Shown here: in pieces, positions 35,497 through 47,967 of the stretch | Layout: every line of letters starts with the position of its first letter | How positions within the stretch are numbered: the first letter of the stretch is position 1 | Assembly: GCA_964035575.1 (NCBI GenBank) | Contig: OZ037866.1 | Location: forward strand, 434,001-498,000 | DNA: 64,000 nt | Origin: Rhynchopus sp. YZ270_cl-10 | Taxonomy: Eukaryota; Euglenozoa; Diplonemea; Diplonemida; Diplonemidae | Direction of reading: 5' to 3' | Notes under the pieces: model-generated | The model's database searches: none | The model's input: only the letters and a program-made list of their open reading frames with translations | What the model was told of the DNA's origin: nothing | Made by a program: the position numbers and the translations under genes

Positions 35497-36770
35497 TTTC
35501 TATCAACGCGGGTTTTTCGAACAAAACCGCTCGTTTTCTGACAACGCGGTTCTTTCGAACAAAACCGCTCGTTTTCTGACAACGCGGTTCTTTCGAACAA
35601 AATCGCCCGTTTTCTAACAACGCGGTTCTTTCGAACAAAACCGCTCGTTTTCTGACAACGCGGTTCTTTCGAACAAAACCGCTCGTTTTCTGACAACGCG
35701 GTTCTTTCGAACAAAATCGCCCGTTTTCTAACAACGCGGTTCTTTCGAACAAAACCGCCCGTTTTCTGACAACGCGGTTCTTTCGAACAAAACCGCCCGT
35801 TTTCTAACAACGCGGTTCTTTCGAACAAAACCGCTCGTTTTCTAACAACGCGGTTCTTTCGAACAAAATCGCCCGTTTTCTAACAACGCGGTTCTTTCGA
35901 ACAAAACCGCTCGTTTTCTGACAACGCGGTTCTTTCGAACAAAATCGCCCGTTTTCTAACAACGCGGTTCTTTCGAACAAAACCGCCCGTTTTCTGACAA
36001 CGCGGTTCTTTCGAACAAAACCGCTCGTTTTCTAACAACGCGGTTCTTTCGAACAAAACCGCCCGTTTTCTGACAACGCGGTTCTTTCGAACAAAACCGC
36101 TCGTTTTCTGACAACGCGGTTCTTTCGAACAAAACCGCTCGTTTTCTGACAACGCGGTTCTTTCGAACAAAACCGCTCGTTTTCTAACAACGCGGTTCTT
36201 TCGAACAAAACCGCCCGTTTTCTGACAACGCGGTTCTTTCGAACAAAACCGCCCGTTTTCTGACAACGCGGTTCTTTCGAACAAAACCGACCGTTTTCTG
36301 ACAACGCGGTTCTTTCGAACAAAACCGCCCGTTTTCTGACAACGCGGTTCTTTCGAACAAAACCGCCCGTTTTCTGACAACGCGGTTCTTTCGAACAAAA
36401 TCGCCCGTTTTCTAACAACGCGGTTCTTTCGAACAAAACCGCCCGTTTTCTGACAACGCGGTTCTTTCGAACAAAACCGCTCGTTTTCTAACAACGCGGT
36501 TCTTTCGAACAAAACCGCCCGTTTTCTGACAACGCGGTTCTTTCGAACAAAACCGCTCGTTTTCTAACAACGCGGTTCTTTCGAACAAAACCGCCCGTTT
36601 TCTGACAACGCGGTTCTTTCGAACAAAACCGCTCGTTTTCTAACAACGCGGTTCTTTCGAACAAAACCGCCCGTTTTCTGACAACGCGGTTCTTTCGAAC
36701 AAAACCGCTCGTTTTCTGACAACGCGGTTCTTTCGAACAAAACCGCTCGTTTTCTGACAACGCGGTTCTT
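35497..36770 (+). repeat. 38-bp satellite, block 4 (inside the TIR-bounded unit)
   Basis: About 33 monomers in the same orientation as the outside array. It starts at GTTTTCTATCAACGCGGG and ends abruptly at CGCGGTTCTTAGGGC. Confidence 0.9.
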
Positions 36771-37621
36771 AGGGCACCAAAAAATGCAAAAAAACGCAAA
36801 AATCGGGTGTTTTGACCATCTGTGGTTACACAAAACACACTTCTGTGTACAAGCCTACACCAATACAGTGGTAATACAAGGCGATTTTTGGCCAAAAAAA
36901 AAAATTTTTTTTTTGCCCAAAATCAGGCGTGGTACGTCATAAAATTGCCCGATGAATCCAATGAAAACCTCAGATTGGGCAAATTATGAAAAAAATTTTC
37001 AAGTCGAATTTTCAGCCAAAATACGGCTATTTTGGTCATACCTTACGTACTGACAGTACCCCAGAAAGTAGTTGTCGAAAAAAAAAAAATTCAAAAAAAA
37101 ATTGTTTCATATACTAACTATTCTACTGAATAGATGGTATAATAGGGTGCACTAAATGTACCCAAACTTTTTTTTTTTACTTTATGTGGATTGTTTGTTT
37201 CTGATAGTGACGTGACTCGTTTTTTTATGTTTTTTTTTTGGAAAAGAAAGTTTCATGTACCCATTAATAAAAGTCCGTGAGGTTACAGCCAGTAAAATTT
37301 ACCTCTTAAAAATAGCATTATCCTCGTTGGTACGGATTATATGGGCTGACAATAAAAAGGAGATGGATACAGCCAGTACATTTTACCTCTCCATTAAATG
37401 TAGCATTATCCATATAAATACAGATTCTTATGAAATTTTTTTTTTCGCAAAGGCAAATTGAGTTCTTTTGATCTTTTTTTGCAGAAAAACGCGGGGAAAT
37501 GCCTTAAAAAGGCTCAAAAGTTGAAAATTCTGGCTTTATTTGAAAGATAGGGCCAGAACTAGGAAAAAAGGGCCAAAAAAAAAAATAAGGTTCGTAAGGC
37601 AAAACCGAATTCCATAATTTC

Positions 37622-37657
<36 letters not shown>

Positions 37658-38691
37658 AAATTTTTTCAACGACCAAAAAAAAAAAAATTTTTTTTTTTTT
37701 ATGGGGGTCGCGCAGGGCGTTCGCTATCGCCATCGTTTTTTCCTGATCGTGGCGAAATGCCAAAAAACCCGAAATTTTTGCTTTTTTACTAGTGCTTAAA
37801 ATAGGTCAAAAAAAATTTTCCCGCCGGAGAGAAGCTAGTTCGTGGGGGTGAATCCCCGGTACTGAGTGGTCGAAAAAAAATTGCGATTTGCGCGTGATCC
37901 CTTCCCCAGCACTAAAACCAGCAAAACGATGGAGAATTTCATCAATCCCCCCCTCACTGAGGGTCTCTTTGTGCTGTTTAATCAAACAGATGTACAAGAG
38001 AGAGGCATCTGTCATATGAGACTTCATCCTTAGTTTGATTATTTTCAATCAACTAAAACGTCTCTCTGCCGTTGAAGGTAGAGTTGACACGAGTAGTGAC
38101 ACCTTCTATAACAGGGGGTACGGGACACCTTCAGCAGACTGCAGGATTGAGGAGCGAGCGGGAGTGCTGGGGAAACTTACTTTCACGGCAGGCGGGTTTG
38201 CGGATGATTTTGAGTACAGTGGACACCCCCTCTGCGACCCCCCCTCCGGGGGGGTCGACAGGTTGGGGGGGAGAAATCTCTCTCTCATTTTTTTTTCCCC
38301 CCCTTTTTTTTTTTATTTATTTATTTATTTATACAGGGTTTCGCCCCGGTGGGGCGAAGCCCTGGGGCGAAATAAAATGTCATTTTTTCAGGAAAAGATT
38401 TTTTTAACGAAAAAAAATATTTTTCGCCCCGGGGCGAACGCCCTGGGGTCGCGACCCGGGTCGCGGGGGTCTCGGGGAAATGGTCGTCTTGTTCGCCTTT
38501 GTTGCTAAAAAGGCCATATGACCCAAAAATTTTTTTTTCGACATCACAAAAAAAAAATTTTTTTTTTCCTAACAAAAAAAAAAAAAAAATTTTCACGCAG
38601 GGTCACCAAAAAAAAAAATTTTTTTTTTTCGACTTTTCGACAGTCGGCCGACAGTCGGCCGACAGGGGCCGACACTGTCGACTTAGAGCCT
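36771..38691. other. Right interior of the TIR-bounded unit
   Basis: AT-rich, with many A-run/T-run palindromes and a run of about 33 A at 37622-37653. A ~45-bp word (ACAGCCAGTA...TTTACCTCT...TAGCATTATCC) is directly repeated at about 37282 and 37371. A GC-rich hairpin cluster lies near 38340-38480 (CGCCCCGG/CCGGGGCG). No gene is supported. Confidence 0.5.
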
Positions 38692-39132
38692 TGCCGCCCG
38701 TTTTCTAACAACGCGGTTCTTTCGAACAAAACCGCCCGTTTTCTGACAACGCGGTTCTTTCGAACAAAACCGCTCGTTTTCTAACAACGCGGTTCTTTCG
38801 AACAAAACCGACCGTTTTCTAACAACGCGGTTCTTTCGAACAAAACCGCTCGTTTTCTGACAACGCGGTTCTTTCGAACAAAATCGCCCGTTTTCTAACA
38901 ACGCGGTTCTTTCGAACAAAACCGCCCGTTTTCTGACAACGCGGTTCTTTCGAACAAAACCGCCCGTTTTCTGACAACGCGGTTCTTTCGAACAAAACCG
39001 CCCGTTTTCTGACAACGCGGTTCTTTCGAACAAAACCGCCCGTTTTCTGACAACGCGGTTCTTTCGAACAAAACCGCTCGTTTTCTGACAACGCGGTTCT
39101 TTCGAACAAAACCGCTCGTTTTCTGACAACGC

Positions 39133-39134
<2 letters not shown>
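38692..39134 (+). repeat. 38-bp satellite, block 5
   Basis: About 11-12 monomers between the TIR-bounded unit and the truncated retroposon; same orientation as the other blocks. Confidence 0.95.
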
Positions 39135-39166
<32 letters not shown>

Positions 39167-39666
39167 CTCTTTGGCCTTTAGTGGTCTTTTTATTGCGATA
39201 GGTTAGTACACAATGAACAAAAAGCAAGGTGGGCGCACCACTCAAACAAAATGAACAGAACACAAAAGGTGGGCACGGCCCAGGGTATCTCATTACACCT
39301 CCCCTGACGTTGGTCTCCTGCTTGCTTGAGAGGCCGGGGAATCACTTTGGAGTCAAACAACTCGTACGCGAGGATACCTCCCCTAAAACTGGAAAATACA
39401 AATGGAGTGGTGCGCGCAGTAATGTAAGCGGTGTCGTGGCGTGCTTAGCCAAAGGTATACGCTTAAAAGTCACTCAAAAAAAAAAAAATAAAAGGGAATA
39501 TGCATTGTGTAAGTATAACTAGTGTGTATTTATATGGGGCGGTGTGGAAAGTGAAACGTAAGGCAGCAAATAGGGTACACACAGCTCGCCCCCATCACAC
39601 GCTTTCCCCCTTTCATATCCCAAGATAGCACCCAGGGCGCAATCGATTTTAACATCAACAAAATGC
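39135..39666 (-). mobile_element. Poly(A)-tailed retroposon-like repeat, copy 2 (5'-truncated)
   Basis: It is inverted relative to copy 1 and holds only the A-tail half (about 530 bp including about 32 T on this strand). It is broken at AACATCAACAAAATGC and rejoins satellite at GCGGTTCTTTC. The left flank also ends in GCGGTT, compatible with a short target duplication of about 6 bp. Confidence 0.7.
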
Positions 39667-42600
39667 GGTTCTTTCGAACAAAACCGCTCGTTTTCTGACA
39701 ACGCGGTTCTTTCGAACAAAACCGCTCGTTTTCTAACAACGCGGTTCTTTCGAACAAAACCGCCCGTTTTCTGACAACGCGGTTCTTTCGAACAAAACCG
39801 ACCGTTTTCTGACAACGCGGTTCTTTCGAACAAAACCGCCCGTTTTCTGACAACGCGGTTCTTTCGAACAAAACCGCCCGTTTTCTGACAACGCGGTTCT
39901 TTCGAACAAAACCGACCGTTTTCTGACAACGCGGTTCTTTCGAACAAAACCGCCCGTTTTCTAACAACGCGGTTCTTTCGAACAAAACCGCTCGTTTTCT
40001 AACAACGCGGTTCTTTCGAACAAAATCGCCCGTTTTCTAACAACGCGGTTCTTTCGAACAAAACCGACCGTTTTCTGACAACGCGGTTCTTTCGAACAAA
40101 ACCGCTCGTTTTCTGACAACGCGGTTCTTTCGAACAAAACCGACCGTTTTCTGACAACGCGGTTCTTTCGAACAAAACCGCCCGTTTTCTAACAACGCGG
40201 TTCTTTCGAACAAAACCGCTCGTTTTCTGACAACGCGGTTCTTTCGAACAAAACCGCTCGTTTTCTAACAACGCGGTTCTTTCGAACAAAACCGACCGTT
40301 TTCTGACAACGCGGTTCTTTCGAACAAAACCGCTCGTTTTCTAACAACGCGGTTCTTTCGAACAAAACCGCCCGTTTTCTAACAACGCGGTTCTTTCGAA
40401 CAAAACCGCCCGTTTTCTGACAACGCGGTTCTTTCGAACAAAACCGACCGTTTTCTGACAACGCGGTTCTTTCGAACAAAACCGCCCGTTTTCTAACAAC
40501 GCGGTTCTTTCGAACAAAATCGCCCGTTTTCTAACAACGCGGTTCTTTCGAACAAAACCGACCGTTTTCTAACAACGCGGTTCTTTCGAACAAAATCGCC
40601 CGTTTTCTAACAACGCGGTTCTTTCGAACAAAACCGACCGTTTTCTAACAACGCGGTTCTTTCGAACAAAACCGCTCGTTTTCTAACAACGCGGTTCTTT
40701 CGAACAAAATCGCCCGTTTTCTAACAACGCGGTTCTTTCGAACAAAACCGACCGTTTTCTAACAACGCGGTTCTTTCGAACAAAACCGCCCGTTTTCTGA
40801 CAACGCGGTTCTTTCGAACAAAACCGCCCGTTTTCTAACAACGCGGTTCTTTCGAACAAAATCGCCCGTTTTCTAACAACGCGGTTCTTTCGAACAAAAC
40901 CGACCGTTTTCTAACAACGCGGTTCTTTCGAACAAAATCGCCCGTTTTCTAACAACGCGGTTCTTTCGAACAAAACCGACCGTTTTCTAACAACGCGGTT
41001 CTTTCGAACAAAACCGCCCGTTTTCTGACAACGCGGTTCTTTCGAACAAAACCGCCCGTTTTCTAACAACGCGGTTCTTTCGAACAAAATCGCCCGTTTT
41101 CTAACAACGCGGTTCTTTCGAACAAAACCGCCCGTTTTCTAACAACGCGGTTCTTTCGAACAAAACCGCCCGTTTTCTGACAACGCGGTTCTTTCGAACA
41201 AAACCGCCCGTTTTCTGACAACGCGGTTCTTTCGAACAAAACCGCTCGTTTTCTAACAACGCGGTTCTTTCGAACAAAACCGCCCGTTTTCTGACAACGC
41301 GGTTCTTTCGAACAAAACCGCTCGTTTTCTAACAACGCGGTTCTTTCGAACAAAACCGCCCGTTTTCTGACAACGCGGGTTTTTCGAACAAAACCGCCCG
41401 TTTTCTGACAACGCGGTTCTTTCGAACAAAACCGCCCGTTTTCTGACAACGCGGTTCTTTCGAACAAAACCGCTCGTTTTCTGACAACGCGGTTCTTTCG
41501 AACAAAACCGCTCGTTTTCTAACAACGCGGTTCTTTCGAACAAAACCGCCCGTTTTCTGACAACGCGGGTTTTTCGAACAAAACCGCCCGTTTTCTGACA
41601 ACGCGGTTCTTTCGAACAAAACCGCCCGTTTTCTGACAACGCGGTTCTTTCGAACAAAACCGCTCGTTTTCTGACAACGCGGTTCTTTCGAACAAAACCG
41701 CTCGTTTTCTGACAACGCGGTTCTTTCGAACAAAACCGCCCGTTTTCTAACAACGCGGTTCTTTCGAACAAAACCGCCCGTTTTCTGACAACGCGGTTCT
41801 TTCGAACAAAACCGCTCGTTTTCTGACAACGCGGTTCTTTCGAACAAAACCGCTCGTTTTCTAACAACGCGGTTCTTTCGAACAAAACCGCCCGTTTTCT
41901 GACAACGCGGTTCTTTCGAACAAAACCGCTCGTTTTCTAACAACGCGGTTCTTTCGAACAAAACCGCCCGTTTTCTAACAACGCGGTTCTTTCGAACAAA
42001 ACCGCCCGTTTTCTGACAACGCGGTTCTTTCGAACAAAACCGCTCGTTTTCTAACAACGCGGTTCTTTCGAACAAAACCGCCCGTTTTCTGACAACGCGG
42101 TTCTTTCGAACAAAATCGCCCGTTTTCTAACAACGCGGTTCTTTCGAACAAAACCGCCCGTTTTCTGACAACGCGGTTCTTTCGAACAAAACCGCTCGTT
42201 TTCTAACAACGCGGTTCTTTCGAACAAAACCGCCCGTTTTCTGACAACGCGGTTCTTTCGAACAAAACCGCTCGTTTTCTGACAACGCGGTTCTTTCGAA
42301 CAAAACCGCTCGTTTTCTGACAACGCGGTTCTTTCGAACAAAACCGCTCGTTTTCTAACAACGCGGTTCTTTCGAACAAAACCGCCCGTTTTCTGACAAC
42401 GCGGTTCTTTCGAACAAAACCGCCCGTTTTCTGACAACGCGGTTCTTTCGAACAAAACCGCCCGTTTTCTGACAACGCGGTTCTTTAGAACAAAACCGCC
42501 CGTTTTCTGACAACGCGGTTCTTTCGAACAAAACCGACCGTTTTCTGACAACGCGGTTCTTTCGAACAAAACCGCCCGTTTTCTAACAACGCGGTTCTTT

Positions 42601-45018
42601 CGAACAAAACCGCTCGTTTTCTAACAACGCGGTTCTTTCGAACAAAATCGCTCGTTTTCTAACAACGCGGTTCTTTCGAACAAAACCGCTCGTTTTCTAA
42701 CAACGCGGTTCTTTCGAACAAAACCGCTCGTTTTCTGACAACGCGGTTCTTTCGAACAAAACCGCCCGTTTTCTGACAACGCGGTTCTTTCGAACAAAAC
42801 CGCTCGTTTTCTAACAACGCGATTCTTTCGAACAAAACCGCCCGTTTTCTGACAACGCGGTTCTTTCGAACAAAATCGCCCGTTTTCTAACAACGCGGTT
42901 CTTTCGAACAAAACCGCCCGTTTTCTGACAACGCGGTTCTTTCGAACAAAATCGCCCGTTTTCTGACAACGCGGTTCTTTCGAACAAAACCGCTCGTTTT
43001 CTAACAACGCGATTCTTTCGAACAAAACCGCCCGTTTTCTGACAACGCGGTTCTTTCGAACAAAATCGCCCGTTTTCTAACAACGAGGTTCTTTCGAACA
43101 AAATCGCCCGTTTTCTAACAACGCGATTCTTTCGAACAAAACCGCCCGTTTTCTGACAACGCGGTTCTTTCGAACAAAATCGCCCGTTTTCTAACAACGA
43201 GGTTCTTTCGAACAAAATCGCCCGTTTTCTAACAACGCGATTCTTTCGAACAAAACCGCTCGTTTTCTAACAACGCGATTCTTTCGAACAAAACCGCCCG
43301 TTTTCTGACAACGCGGTTCTTTCGAACAAAATCGCCCGTTTTCTAACAACGCGGTTCTTTCGAACAAAACCGACCGTTTTCTGACAACGCGGTTCTTTCG
43401 AACAAAACCGCCCGTTTTCTGACAACGCGGTTGTTTCGAACAAAACCGCCCGTTTTCTAACAACGAGGTTCTTTCGAACAAAACCGCCCGTTTTCTAACA
43501 ACGCGGTTCTTTCGAACAAAACCGCCCGTTTTCTGACAACGCGGGTTTTTCGAACAAAACCGCCCGTTTTCTAACAACGCGGTTCTTTCGAACAAAACCG
43601 CCCGTTTTCTGACAACGCGGTTCTTTCGAACAAAACCGCTCGTTTTCTGACAACGCGGTTCTTTCGAACAAAACCGCTCGTTTTCTAACAACGCGGTTCT
43701 TTCGAACAAAACCGACCGTTTTCTAACAACGCGGTTCTTTCGAACAAAATCGCCCGTTTTCTGACAACGCGGTTCTTTCGAACAAAACCGACCGTTTTCT
43801 GACAACGCGGTTCTTTCGAACAAAACCGCTCGTTTTCTAACAACGCGGTTCTTTCGAACAAAACCGACCGTTTTCTAACAACGCGGTTCTTTCGAACAAA
43901 ACCGACCGTTTTCTAACAACGCGGTTCTTTCGAACAAAACCGCTCGTTTTCTAACAACGCGGTTCTTTCGAACAAAACCGACCGTTTTCTAACAACGCGG
44001 TTCTTTCGAACAAAACCGACCGTTTTCTAACAACGCGGTTCTTTCGAACAAAACCGCTCGTTTTCTAACAACGCGGTTCTTTCGAACAAAACCGCTCGTT
44101 TTCTGACAACGCGGTTCTTTCGAACAAAATCGCCCGTTTTCTAACAACGCGGTTCTTTCGAACAAAACCGACCGTTTTCTAACAACGCGGTTCTTTCGAA
44201 CAAAACCGCTCGTTTTCTAACAACGCGGTTCTTTCGAACAAAACCGACCGTTTTCTAACAACGCGGTTCTTTCGAACAAAACCGCCCGTTTTCTAACAAC
44301 GCGGTTCTTTCGAACAAAACCGCCCGTTTTCTGACAACGCGGTTCTTTCGAACAAAACCGCCCGTTTTCTGACAACGCGGTTCTTTCGAACAAAACCGCC
44401 CGTTTTCTGACAACGCGGTTCTTTCGAACAAACCGCTCGTTTTCTGACAACGCGGGTTTTTCGAACAAAACCGCCCGTTTTCTAACAACGCGGTTCTTTC
44501 GAACAAAACCGCCCGTTTTCTGACAACGCGGTTGTTTCGAACAAAACCGCCCGTTTTCTGACAACGCGGTTCTTTCGAACAGAACCGCCCGTTTTCTAAC
44601 AACGAGGTTCTTTCGAACAAAACCGCCCGTTTTCTGACAACGCGGTTCTTTCGAACAAAACCGCCCGTTTTCTGACAACGCGGGTTTTTCGAACAAAACC
44701 GCGTAGTTTTCTGACAACGCGGTTCTTTAGAACAAAACCGCCCGTTTTCTGACAACGCGGTTCTTTCGAACAAAACCGCCCGTTTTCTGACAACGCGGTT
44801 CTTTCGAACAAAACCGCCCGTTTTCTAACAACGCGGTTCTTTCGAACAAAACCGCCCGTTTTCTGACAACGCGGTTCTTTCGAACAAAACCGCCCGTTTT
44901 CTGACAACGCGGTTCTTTCGAACAAAACCGCCCGTTTTCTAACAACGCGGTTCTTTCGAACAAAACCGCCCGTTTTCTGACAACGCGGTTCTTTCGAACA
45001 AAACCGCCCGTTTTCTGA
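39665..45018 (+). repeat. 38-bp satellite, block 6
   Basis: About 141 monomers. A five-monomer (190-bp) local duplication is visible at 41341-41530 against 41531-41720. Variants CGCGATTC and CGAGGTTC cluster at 42820-43260. One monomer near 44430 lacks a base, and there are degenerate monomers near 44700. Confidence 0.97.
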
Positions 45019-45046
45019 TTATTTTCACCCTCTTTTGGATGGGTAC

Positions 45047-46079
45047 TTTTTTTTTTTTTTTTACTCTTTGGCCTTTAGTGGTCTTTTTATTGCGATAGGT
45101 TAGTACACAATGAACAAAAAGCAAGGTGGGCGCACCACTCAAACAAAATGAACAGAACACATAAGGTGGGCTCGGCCCAGGGTATCTCATTACACCTCCC
45201 CTGACGTTGGTCTCCTGCTTGCTTGAGAGGCCGGGGAATCACTTTGGAGTCAAACAACTCGTACGCGAGGATACCTCCCCTTAAACTGAAAAATACAAAT
45301 GGAGTGGTGCGCGCAGTAATGTAAGCGGTGTCGTGGCGTGCTTAGCCAAAGGTACACGCTTAAATGTCACTCAAAAAAAAAAAATATAAGGGAATATGCA
45401 TTGTGTAAGTATAACTAGTGTGTATTTATATGGGGCGGTGGGGAAAGTGAAACGTAAGGCAGCAAATAGGGTACACACAGCTCGCTCCCCATCACACGCT
45501 TATCCCCCTTCCATATCCCAAGATAGCACCCAGGGCGCAATCGATTTTAACATCAACAAAATGCAGTGACTGGTGTGTTTGTGTGTCTTTAGGGGCGAGG
45601 GGCGGGCAGAGTGAGAGGCAGGCATCTGTGGCAGTCGCAAACCCCCTCCAGGAGCCCTGATCTCTTAGGTAGGTTTGTGTTGTGGCGGCGTACACGATTA
45701 GCCCTTGTTGGGGTGTTGGTGGCGTTCTTTTGGGGCATGTGGCTCGTGTTATTACCTATGAGACTCGGACACCCAGCAGAGGCGCAACTTCCACTTCAGG
45801 TACCCATCGCTCTCCCCACCCCTCCTCCCCTTGTCGTCGCATTTGCCTGTGCCGCAATCGGGTGTGCTTAGGGTACTACATCGGGCCACGGGCAGGGGCT
45901 GAGTCTGGGTAGTCGTGGCAGAAAAATAAACTAGTGAGTAGGGCACGAGTAGTACGTTCCCACATTGCGTAACGTATCTTACATGCATATGGGGATAAGG
46001 GGGGTTAAATGGTAGTACAGGTGGCTCGCATCGGGGGTGTCGCTACGCACCCGTCTACTTTACAGTGACTGCTGCCGAA
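45047..46079 (-). mobile_element. Poly(A)-tailed retroposon-like repeat, copy 3 (full length, inverted)
   Basis: It is complementary to copy 1 over its whole length with only scattered differences. The T run is 45047-45062 and the 5' end is GCTGCCGAA at 46079. It lies at the satellite boundary: satellite plus a short unknown stretch (45019-45046) on its left, non-satellite DNA on its right. Together with copy 1 it forms a 1-kb inverted repeat about 10 kb apart. Confidence 0.65.
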
Positions 46080-47907
46080 AATAAAAAGGTGGGAGGTTAC
46101 AGGGGCGCGGTACCCACTGGCGCCTCCCCGCAAGGTGTTGATAGCGACAGGTTGTTTCAGTTTGCAATTGCGAAAAAATATTTTAAAATAAAACATTTTT
46201 AAAAAAATTAGAGTTATTAAAGTTTTGTTTTGTTACAAATTGTAGAAGTGTGTGTCACTACCCGTGGGGGGGAAGTATGGGGCTACTGCGGTTGACATAG
46301 TGTCCCATAAGAGTGTGCTGTTGTTTTCGCTAGTAGCGTACCTGGTGGAGCATGCAAGGTGGCCTAGTAGACTCCTACGCAGCTTCACCGGCACGTGTGT
46401 ATTGTGTAAAGGGGGAAGGGTGAGGTGGGGGTATTAAATAGGGGAGTTACTTAGAGGGGGGATGATAGCAGTTGCAGGACGTCCTTGCTGAACTGCAGTT
46501 GATATATTTTTGTTTTGTCCCTGCTGTTTTCCCTAAAAAAATGCATTCTTCTTATTGAAAGCTAGCAACACCTTTTGTTGCGAGGAGCACAAAGTGTTTT
46601 ATCAGGGTTGAGATCAGGGATTACGCAGCTCCCCCAAAAATAAAAAAAAGTACGTATGGATTTTCCCCACGTTCAATTCTAAGCAAAAACAATTATATAC
46701 TGCGTCCGCTTCGCGCGCGCTCTCCCTGGCAAAGTTGTTTGAGAAGGGTTGTGAAAGTTCGAAGAACTGGAGAAATCATCAGTCATGGCATCCAAATGTT
46801 CCTGGCGAAGCCACGGTACGCAACATTTTTAAAAAATCTTGACATAAAATGGCACTTTCGTTGGTAACTTTGGTACAGTTCCGTAATCTTTACTTCCATA
46901 TTTTGCTAAAACGAAAGTTTCTGGCGAAGCGATGGTACGCAACATTTCTAAAAATTGCGCTTAAAATTGCCTTATATGTCATGGGAAAGGTGTATTGCAA
47001 TCCAGAGCCGCAGACGCACGGTACGCTACTTTTTTCTTTCGCCATGCTGCATGCTCCTTTTCTGGTAAAATAGAAAATTGTCTCCTGCAAATAGAATTCT
47101 GTAGGGGGTAGGTGAAAGGTGGGGGCGGAACCCCACCCCTCACCTACCCCACCCCAGCCCCAATCCAAAACCCAAATTACCTACGTATGGACACGTATGG
47201 ACACGTATGAACACGTATGGACACGTATGAACACGTATGGACACGTATGGACACGTATGGACACGCATGGATTCCACCTTTTTTTTTTTTTTATACTCAG
47301 GCAGCATTCGCTAGTTACTGGGAAGATCAATCAGGGCAGCCCACACAGGCACGTGCCGAAGTGTGCCCGCCAGCGGTGTGAGTGAGAGTCACACTTGGTG
47401 TGGGGTTTTGGTTAATATTCTCATCATTGTAAAGAGCCTCAGGGAGGTGTCCTGGCTGCGGTGGTGTCTGTACTTCCCCCTTGCCTACTAGACGAGTAAT
47501 AGGCCGGCACCTAGGTGTAGTGTTGACTCATTAGGGATCGGGTGTGTACCTCCACAGTGTGTGACCACCTTCATTTCCCAGGGTTAGCCATCCCAGCACT
47601 TTGTACCCTCAGGCCAAGACCTTCACAGGGTTTCTGGAGGAAGTGCCACGAAAGGACCCCCGGATGCAGTTTTAGGTCCAGCCCACGACCTGGACGACCA
47701 CCTTTTCAAAAACAATTCACGTATGGATTTCCATACGTTCCACACGTGGAGCGTAATCCCTTGTTGAGATTTTGTTGTTTTTTGTGATGTTTCTGTGTGT
47801 GAAGTGATAATGTAGTATCTGAAGTGCCCCCTCTTTTTTTTTCTTTTTCGTGTTCATAGATCCTCAGAGTGGTCTGAACTAGAAGTTGCTAAATTCACTT
47901 TTGTAGC
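46080..47907. other. Gene-free stretch with decayed repeats
   Basis: No supported gene. At 46918-47065 (and partly 46783-46845) lies a diverged, inverted relative of the interior of the 9117-9815 element, sharing GGCGAAGC..GGTACGCAACATTT, GCGCTTAAAATTG and CTTTCGCC. A hairpin built on GGGTAGGTGAAAGGTGGGGG/CCCCACCCCTCACCTACCC lies at 47102-47152. Confidence 0.5.
47180..47270 (+). repeat. 10-bp tandem repeat
   Basis: About eight copies of ACGTATGGAC (some ACGTATGAAC). The same word occurs singly near 46651 and 47718 (ACGTATGGATTT). Confidence 0.9.
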
Positions 47908-47908
47908 T

Positions 47909-47945
47909 CTCCCTCGTCTCCCCTATTTATTTCCCTGCGCTTCAG
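47909..47945 (+). promoter_or_regulatory. Candidate trans- or cis-splice acceptor before the CUB/EGF gene
   Basis: A C/T-rich tract (CTCCCTCGTCTCCCC, then TTTCCCTGCGCTTCAG) ends in AG at 47944-47945, 22 nt before the ATG. No upstream coding exon is evident. Confidence 0.5.
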
Positions 47946-47967
47946 GTTTTATTCTTGAACACGATAT

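Larger units (their letters stand above)
35114..38693. mobile_element. TIR-bounded insertion that encloses satellite block 4
   Basis: The outer ends are perfect 23-bp inverted repeats beginning GCAAGGCTCTAAGTCGACAG. They are followed by subterminal GTCGAC/GTCGG-type repeats and A-run/T-run palindromes after TCGACATCAC, present at both ends. The flanks are satellite; CCGCCCG abuts both ends, which fits a 5-7 bp target duplication, though the repeated flank makes its length ambiguous. The interior is AT-rich with no transposase recognised. A 33-monomer satellite block (35497-36770) lies inside. The superfamily is not identified. Confidence 0.55.

Noticed and set aside
19195-45018. Long minus-strand frames through the satellite encoding FERTALSENGRFCSKEPRC-type repeats
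   Set aside because: They follow from the 38-bp monomer, have no ATG start, and change length with the CTGAC/CTAAC variant. Not annotated as genes.
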